Shown here piece after piece: positions 57,656-64,000 of a stretch of DNA of 64,000 bases. The DNA lies in assembly GCA_035048495.1 (NCBI GenBank), contig CM068548.1, positions 1,426,001-1,490,000 on the forward strand, written 5' to 3'. Each line of letters starts with the position of its first letter. Positions within the stretch are counted from its first letter, which is position 1. The translations under genes were made by a program, and so were the position numbers. The notes beneath the pieces were generated by a model. It was not told the DNA's origin and ran no database searches. It saw only the letters and a program-made list of their open reading frames with translations. The stretch is from Euptelea pleiosperma. Its lineage: Eukaryota > Streptophyta > Magnoliopsida > Ranunculales > Eupteleaceae.

Positions 57656-59557
57656 GTATTAGGGAGCCATTTTTCGAAGTTCGAAAAAACACCTCCTTTG
57701 AAGCATTGTGCTTGATATGTATTTCTCATTCGCCATCTTTTTTCCCATGTCTTTGATGTGTTCTTTCAGTTGGCAGTTGTTCACAATAATGGTCACTCAG
57801 TTTGTCGTAAGTCACAACTTACAAATTACAAATGAAGGACTTTTGTTTGTGAATATACGTTTCATTATATGGTTCATGCCCTATGTAACAAGGACATGAC
57901 ACACAGACACAGGTTCTACAAGTCACGTCACAAGTCACAACTTACAAATTACAAATGAAGGACTTTTGTTTGTGAATATGTTTCATTATATGGTTCATGA
58001 CCTATGTAACAAGGACACGACACACAGACATGCGTGTTGACACACCTCCGGACAGTACGTCTTGTCACCCTTTACTTTAATAGTTTTTAATATAAAATTG
58101 ATTTTTAAAAGAGGGGTGACATGTTTTATCTTCCATACAATACTTTTTTTTTAAGTTGTTAAACATAGCTATAGTTGTTTGATAGTTTTCCTGCTTATAA
58201 ATCTACTTATTTTTAATATGTTATTGGATATCTCTACGGTTATAGAAATGTTTTCTTGTACTTTTCATATATTTCTTTCCTTATGTTACTAGCACTTTTA
58301 AAAATTCATGTTTAAATGTAACTAAAATATTATGCTATAATACATGTGTATGGATGTGTTTGTGTATCAGACATCTTAAAGGTGCAGTGTTAGACACCTT
58401 GTATTTGTGTCGGACACCGACACACGTGACCGTGTCATTGTTTGTTTGTTAATAGTTTATGACATAATATTAAAAAATAATAATAAATTAACTGTCCTAA
58501 GAAGGTACGTTTCATTTTGGAATAGTTAAATTGAACAAGAATTACACTGATAATGTAATCTTATGCTTTTGATTAATCCGTCTCACAAAATATGATACGC
58601 TTTAAGTTCAATGAATTCGCATTTAATTATATTGAACAAACTAAGGCTTTAAATAGTGTCCTAGTAGAAAACTAATTCTTTGTTTTTCGTTGGAGATCGT
58701 ATGTTGGTTAAGTATGGATTCTTTACCTTTATGGTCCAATTGCAATTGATGAAGATTGAGGGAGAAAGAACGATGTGGGAGCATTCTACTGGATAGTCTG
58801 TTATTACTTTTTCTAGACTTAGTTTTCATATTTTTTTAGCCTTTAAGGTGTTTCTGCAATTAGCCCAAAGTTAGGGGCTCATAATTTTGCTTAGTTGTTA
58901 GGTTGCATTCTTTTATTTGAGCCATTGGATTAGATGGATGGCTGAGATTAGATTAGGTTATTTTGAGTATTATATAAACTCTTTTGGATGTAATTTGTGA
59001 GAATGGCTTATTATGAATGAAATAGAAATCTCTCTCGTGGTGCGAAATCACTCTATCTTGTGCGAATCCAAGCTAACTTGGTGTGAGCCAAGGCAATCTC
59101 CTCCTATCTCTCTCTCTATCACCTCCTCCCATTATCCTCCCCATTATCTAACTTGGTGTGAAGCCAAGGCAGTCCAATGGACTGCATTACATTCTGCTGC
59201 TGCAGCCAATGTACAAGCTGGCAAGTTTCTTCTTCCAATGGACTGATATAGTGATATCCAAAAGTGACTGATCTTGAAGACAGTCCCTACAAGCAGCTGA
59301 ATCATACTTGCTGACTCAGAACCTACTAGCTGATGGTGTATTATTTATTGAGTCTTATCATCGTTTGAGACAACTGTTGATGTGGAAGAAGGCGCAGATA
59401 GGCAGAGGTTTTATCTGTCCACAATTTGTTACAAACCCAAAGACGTTGATTGCTGAATTGAGAATTCAAGAGTCCTTGTCACCAATCAGAAGATAAAGGA
59501 ATGATCCCCTGTTGGTAGAAAAAGCAACTCTAATAGGCCTGAATCGCCTGATATTTG
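57656..59557. other. Repeat-rich stretch downstream of exon 9
   Basis: Contents are a tandem duplication (57808-58030) and AT-rich DNA. An LTR-like promoter/R segment near 58960-59040 (TTATATAAACTC, then GAATGAAATAGAAATCTC) has no verified boundaries. Two copies of AACTTGGTGTGA(A)GCCAAGGC occur near 59074 and 59150. A frame at 59308-59496 was not recognised. No RTEL1 C-terminal exon was seen. Confidence 0.45.
57808..58030 (+). repeat. Tandem duplication, ~123-bp period
   Basis: The segment beginning GTCACAACTTACAAATTACA at about 57810 is repeated from about 57933, continuing through TTGTGAATAT and ATATGGTTCATG. The second copy lacks a few bases (ATACGTTTC versus ATGTTTC). Confidence 0.85.
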
Positions 59558-59862
59558 GGGGGAATACATTTAATAGTTCTAGTTGCCTACATTTCCTACA
59601 ACAAATCTGGGGATCAATACAAGTGGCTGGAGAGAGACTTGGCTAAAGTGGACAGATCAGTAACACCATGGTTGGTGGCTACTTGGCACCCACGTTGGTA
59701 CAATACCGACAAAACCCGTGAGGGTGGAGATGAAAGAATTACTTTACTCTTATGGTGTTGACATAGTCTTCAATGGACATGTTAATGCTACGAGAGGTCA
59801 AATCGAGTTTGTAACTACTCATTGGATCCATGTGGTCCTATTTATATCCATGTGGCAGCTAT
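59558..59862 (+). pseudogene. Purple acid phosphatase fragment
   Basis: The frame reads NKSGDQYKWLERDLAKVDRS and TPWLVATWHPRWYNT, then after a frameshift LLYSYGVDIVFNGHVN. After a second frameshift it reads ERSNRVCNYSLDPCGPIYIHV. This is the metallophosphatase core of plant purple acid phosphatases, with the metal-binding GHxH motif changed to GHVN. Upstream and downstream exons are missing and two frameshifts break it, so it is a dead fragment. Whether it arose by duplication or transposon capture is unclear. Confidence 0.8.
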
Positions 59863-60146
59863 AGCAATTCCACAGATTGTGGAAGTAAGATATGTACTGT
59901 TGCAAAACAAAAGCGTCAAAATAGAACGAATATAAAGTTGCAGAGCTCAAAGGTTGATGACTTGATCATTGAAGTGAGCAGTATAGGTAGTGACATTGGA
60001 AGAGTGCAATCCAGTTCAAGAGATGGAAGTTGTGGCTGAGACAATAAATGTAGCACACCAGGTGATGGTTACACGTGACAAGGAACTAGCTCGTCAACCG
60101 GTGCTATTGAGTCCACAACTGCCAAAAGCTCTTTTCAGGCATAGAT
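59863..60146. other. No gene seen
   Basis: Sequence between the phosphatase fragment and the copia LTR; short frames only. Confidence 0.4.
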
Positions 60147-60416
60147 TGTTGGGGATGATTGTAGAGATTATATGTTATGTAGTCTTGAGGGGTAGTCTTG
60201 TCTTTCTTTATTTCTTACTTTGGTTGTCTTTATTTCTCTTTGTAAGGGCATTTATATCTATTCTGGTTCTTATGCTTCTAATATAATCAGAGTGGGCTCT
60301 CATACGATGAGAAACAACTCATTTTTCCCTTATTTCTTCTTCTCCTTCTCATTCGTCTTCTCCTTTTCTCTTCTTCACCTCTTTTTGCTTCCACTCACCT
60401 CCATATCCATCTTCCA
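60147..60416 (+). repeat. 5' LTR of copia element 3
   Basis: It begins TGTTGGGGATGATTG and ends CTTCCA three bases before a primer-binding site. The 270-bp length fits small copia LTRs. The partner LTR would lie beyond the window, so the left boundary is inferred from the TGTTG start. Confidence 0.6.
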
Positions 60417-60419
60417 ACT

Positions 60420-60431
60420 TGGTATCAAAGC
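60420..60431 (+). other. Primer-binding site, initiator-Met type
   Basis: TGGTATCAAAGC, a frequent copia variant of TGGTATCAGAGC, directly after the LTR. Confidence 0.8.
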
Positions 60432-61096
60432 AGGACATCACCAGCAACCTTCTCGCCTAGTTTTGGGAGTCACTTCAGCACCTCCCACTACTTTGGCCAT
60501 ACGGCTAGGGTTGGGAGACGTACGGCCAGTTGCAACCTGATGGGGTTCTAAAGCTTGGAGCTATCAGGCTTGTTTTAAGGGCACGTTTGGCTCAGGTATG
60601 ATGACAATCGAATGAGTTGTGGTGGCTCTAGGTTTGATCTCTTGAGAAATTTCCAGAAGAGGTATGTTTCCTAATCTACTTGGTGTTGTGGTTCGTAGTC
60701 TTGCAGTTGGTCTCTCTTTTGGTTGATGTTTGGACCCTATCTTTAAAAGGGATTAGCTATTTCTGGTTGTATGTTGTTTGGGTAAGCCTTAGAAGTGCTG
60801 TGAAGTTTGTTTTCTCTCGTGTTATCGCCTAACCTTACCGTGGAGACTTGAGCCTGGTTCTTTGGTCCTTTTAGGGTGGTGTATGGACTATATATACTTT
60901 ATGATATGGTGAATATGTTTCAGATTGTGAAAGGACAATGTTATGCAGGCTGTGTAGCCTTGTGATGAGGTGAAGGTTGAGAGTATTCTCCCTTCTTTGT
61001 GTCCTCTTTGGGTGTTTGACAGCAGTGAGTCCACCAAGTAATTGAGGAAATATGTCTGATGTTGACCAAACTTTTGATAGCTCTACTTCTTGAGTT
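60432..61096 (+). other. Leader of copia element 3
   Basis: Untranslated region before gag; no domain was recognised. Confidence 0.55.
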
Positions 61097-64000
61097 ATGG
61101 AATCGCCTATTACACCAACCACGGATAGCCCATCTATATAGATCACTATCACTATAGTGAAATTAGATGGAGGGAACTACTTGGCTTGGTCTCAATCCAC
61201 AAAACTGTATATTACTAGTAAGGGACGCTTAGGTTACATCGATGGTAGCATCAAGGAACCAACCCCCACTGACCCAACGTATACAAAATTGGTGGTCGAA
61301 AATTCTGGGGTAATGATGTGGTTACTTCATTCTATTCAGTCTAAGATCAATGGCAACCTCCACTTCTTGAAGTCGGCAAAGGAAATCTGGGATGTGGACT
61401 CCTAAACCTACTCTCAAGTAGGAAACATTGCTTGGATTTACTAGCTCAAGCGAGATATTGCTCATTTTCGTCCGGGGGAGAAGACCCTATCGGCTTATTA
61501 CAGCTCGTTATGCCGATTGTGGAAGGAGCTTGATCATTTCCAAGACTTCACTCTTGAACCGCTAAATGATGTGATTCGTTATGGTGCACTTGTTGAGGTG
61601 CAAAATTTTTCAGTTCTTAGCGGGCCTCAATATAGTGCGTAGACTCGTGTCCAGATGCTTGGGAAGAACTTGCCATCGCTCACTCAGGTATATGCCCTGG
61701 TGTAGAGTGAGGAGAGCAGGAAGACAGCTATGCAACAACAACCTTCTACACATGGGAGATCTGCTTTTGTATCCACTTCGAATAGGGGTGGTAGAATTGT
61801 TAGCCTAGTGTCATAAAATCGCCGAGTTTTTGGAAAAATTGTCAAAAATCAACGATTTTTAGTAACAACGAATTAATCGGCGATTAATCGTCTAAATTGT
61901 CGATTTTTTTGTTTAATTGGTGATTAGTAGCGATTAATCCGATTATTTTAAAAAATCGGCTATGATTTTTTTTTTAAACTCGATACAAAAGGTGGTGGGG
62001 GGTTATTTTTCATTTTTCTCCAATGAGCTGCGTTAAAACCCTAAAACAAAGACCGTGGTGACTCTGGTGAATCACCCTCCCCTCTGGCTTACATTTAACT
62101 CCGGCGACCAACCGCGATCCTCCGGTGGCCAACAACGACTTTCCACGACGTTCGGCGACACATGTACAATTTTTGTTTTTTCCCTTTTTCTCTCGTTTTT
62201 CTTCTCCGGCGACACAGTCTAACCTCTAGATGGACATACAGACCCAAAATTATCTTGATTAGTGATTTCTAAGCATTGGATTGGAGTCATTTTCGTGGGT
62301 TGATTTTTAACCCACCAATCATGTTGATTTTTGGTTTGATTAGGTCTTCGTGGGTTGATTCTAACCCACTAATTGGGTTGATTTTTGGTCTGATTAGGTC
62401 TTCGTGGCTTGTTTTTGTGGGTTGATTTTTGACCCACTAATCAGGCTGATTTTTGCTTCGTGGGTTGGTTTCTCTACAAAGATTGCTCCACTATAGTCAT
62501 TGTTTTTCTTCTCGGACGACACATAGTCATCCTGTAAGACGGTCAAACTTCAGTCTTGCACTAAGTACAATCCCAATGTTATCACGATGCCATACTGAAG
62601 TTCTTCTACATAGAAATCTTCATAGAGCACAAAAACTGAAAGATTATAGTTAATGAAAACTTTCAAATTGTAGTTTAGTAGGGTCGGGTCTAAAATAGTA
62701 GAGTTGTTTAATAGTTTGTTCTCTTTGCTCACAATTCTAGCTTGTTTCTAGCTAGACAGTTATGTATGCATGAATATACGTATGTGCAGTGTGTCTTTGT
62801 TTTAATAAGAAGAATTAAGATCCAGAGGGCTCCATTACATTTGATGATAATAGCAGTAGAATAACAAATATGTGTATGTAATGAATTTTGCCAATTTTCC
62901 CGACTTCACCCCTTGTTGATTTATTGCTGAATCCTGAATTTGTGACTAGGGCTGTCAGAGGTAGGGGATAAGGTAGAAGCTCTCTAAGCTGTGTAGATAA
63001 GGATAAATTGAGGTGTGAGCATTGTGGGAAGACACGACACACAAAGGACCTGTTGGGAAATTCATGGTAGACCCCAAATGAGATCCACTACCAACTCTAG
63101 TAAGGGTAGTGGTAGGTCTATAGGCTCGAGTTGGTCTACTACCCATCCCATTATCAGCTCCTCATCTTCCCCTTCTGCCACTGATGGACCTAACCTCTCC
63201 TGGAATGAAGTTGAGGCACTTCGCCATTTCATGGCCAAAATGGAGACCCCTACTGCTATCTCGTTAGATGCACACTCAGGTACCTTCTCAGCTTTCAGCG
63301 CTTCCATTTCCTCCTCTGGTCCCTCTTAGATCATTGATTCAATAACTTCTAATCATATGACTGGTATGCATTCCCTTTTCTCGTCCTACCATAAATGTTC
63401 TGGCCAAGATAAAGTTAAAATTTTTGATGGGTCTATTTCTTCCATATCTGGGAAATGGGGAGTTATGGCCACTCCATCTATGCATCTTTCTACTGTTCTT
63501 CACGTACCAAATTTTGCTACTAACCTCTTATCTTTCAGTAGTATTACAAAATCTTTGAATTGCAGTGTTACTTTCTTTCCTTCTTATTGTGTGTTTCACG
63601 ACTTGGAGATGAAGAGGATGATTGGCAGTGGTCGTGAGGAAAGTGACTTGTATCTGTTGGACTTCTCACCTCATTCCCCATCACATACTCATCACTCTAC
63701 TACAAAAGGGAGCGACTTGGAAAACTTGTTGGAGTTGCACCGTCGTTTCGGCCATCCTCCTTTTTTTTCTTTTGAAAGGGATGTTTCCCTAGTTGTTTCC
63801 ATCATCTGGATCTTGTTCCACTCTTTTTTGTGAAGCATGTGAGCTTGCTAAACATTGTAAAACCTCATGCCTTGTTAGTGGAAATTGGAGTAATTCCCTT
63901 TTTGAGATTGTCCATTCTGATGTATGGGGCCCCTCTCCCACGACTTCTTTATTTGGTTTTCAATATGCTGTGACCTTTATTGATTATCATTCTCATGTTA
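61097..64000 (+). pseudogene. Copia element 3 gag-pol, interrupted, runs off the window
   Basis: Gag starts at ATG 61097 (VKLDGGNYLAWSQSTKLYIT, AYYSSLCRLWKELDHFQDF). It contains in-frame stops near 61138, 61402 and 61440. Homology breaks near 61800 and resumes near 62945 with the CCHC knuckle CEHCGKTRHTKD, shifted in frame before CWEIHGRP. The protease site reads DSITSNHMTG, where DSGA(T/S)xHM is typical, so the catalytic Gly is lost. GAG-pre-integrase follows (LENLLELHRRFGHPPF, about 63716), then integrase (CEACELAKHCKTS, IVHSDVWGPSPTT) to the window edge, with VTFIDY in place of VTFIDD. The element is inactive. Confidence 0.85.
61810..62935. mobile_element. ~1.1-kb insertion within copia gag, including an M1 MITE relic
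   Basis: Between the gag C-terminus and the zinc knuckle lies non-copia DNA. It starts with AT-rich text full of CGATTAATCG-like motifs (61815-61970). It includes an M1-family core at about 62222-62470 (CTCTAGATGGACATAC, TTGATTAGTGATTTCTAAGC) and repeats of TGGGTTGATTTTT. No defined ends or target duplication could be fixed, so more than one insertion may be involved. Confidence 0.6.

Noticed and set aside
58960..59060. An additional copia LTR with TATA box and R region
   Set aside because: Suggestive text, but no TG start, CA end, primer site or matching copy could be shown, so it is only mentioned in the gap entry.
59308..59496. A 62-residue frame (LLADGVLFIESYHRLRQLLM...)
   Set aside because: Protein-like, but unrecognised and without splice or start context.

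Overview
The window is nuclear DNA of a flowering plant. Genes carry GT-AG introns, and the retroelements have plant-type primer sites (initiator-Met and Asp tRNA). The MITE, hAT, CACTA, Mutator-like and Harbinger-like remnants are also of plant type. The lineage below angiosperm cannot be settled from this sequence. By eye well over 80 percent is transposon-derived, in several nested layers; there are no operons and no CRISPR.

Only two host genes look intact. A small DnaJ-type zinc-finger protein gene (three exons, minus strand, 1971-3242) ends the left edge. The N-terminal half of an RTEL1-type iron-sulfur DNA helicase gene (nine phase-consistent exons, plus strand, 53431-57655) lies near the right. 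Its C-terminal helicase half does not appear before the window ends. A purple acid phosphatase pseudogene fragment sits at 59558-59862.

Region by region: 1-1456, stem-loop MITEs. 3367-7930, a decayed Ty1/copia element split by a 449-bp solo LTR and by a segment with a LINE fragment. 9325-12969, a PIF/Harbinger-like element with Myb/SANT and transposase pseudogenes, itself invaded by a MITE and a GC-rich foldback. 16314-18735, a tandem duplication broken by a 1.57-kb solo LTR. 18755-21167, a TAA-flanked MITE, a LINE 3' end with RNase H, and a hAT-type element with perfect 8-bp target duplications. 21583-22744, a CACTA end, a gypsy RT fragment and an LTR-like piece.

23025-37140 is a clean nested structure. 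A minus-strand solo LTR (target duplication TTGAT) was split by an 11.6-kb plus-strand Athila-like gypsy element of the same LTR family, whose 3' LTR kept only its last 231 bp. 37551-40545 is probably a chromovirus-type LTR. 40625-48290 is a Tat/Retand-type gypsy pseudogene interrupted by a GAG-only (TR-GAG-like) copia element whose LTRs carry an array of palindromic ATCGAT motifs.

49425-53286 is a Mutator-like element with a candidate captured exon. It is itself invaded by a second Mutator-like element packed with inverted AT-rich minisatellite, and its edge lies 21 bp upstream of an E2F-like site in the RTEL1 promoter. 60147-64000 is another copia element running off the right edge. I found no convincing novel protein system; the notable content is nested transposition, the palindromic LTR array, and the transposon-built RTEL1 promoter.
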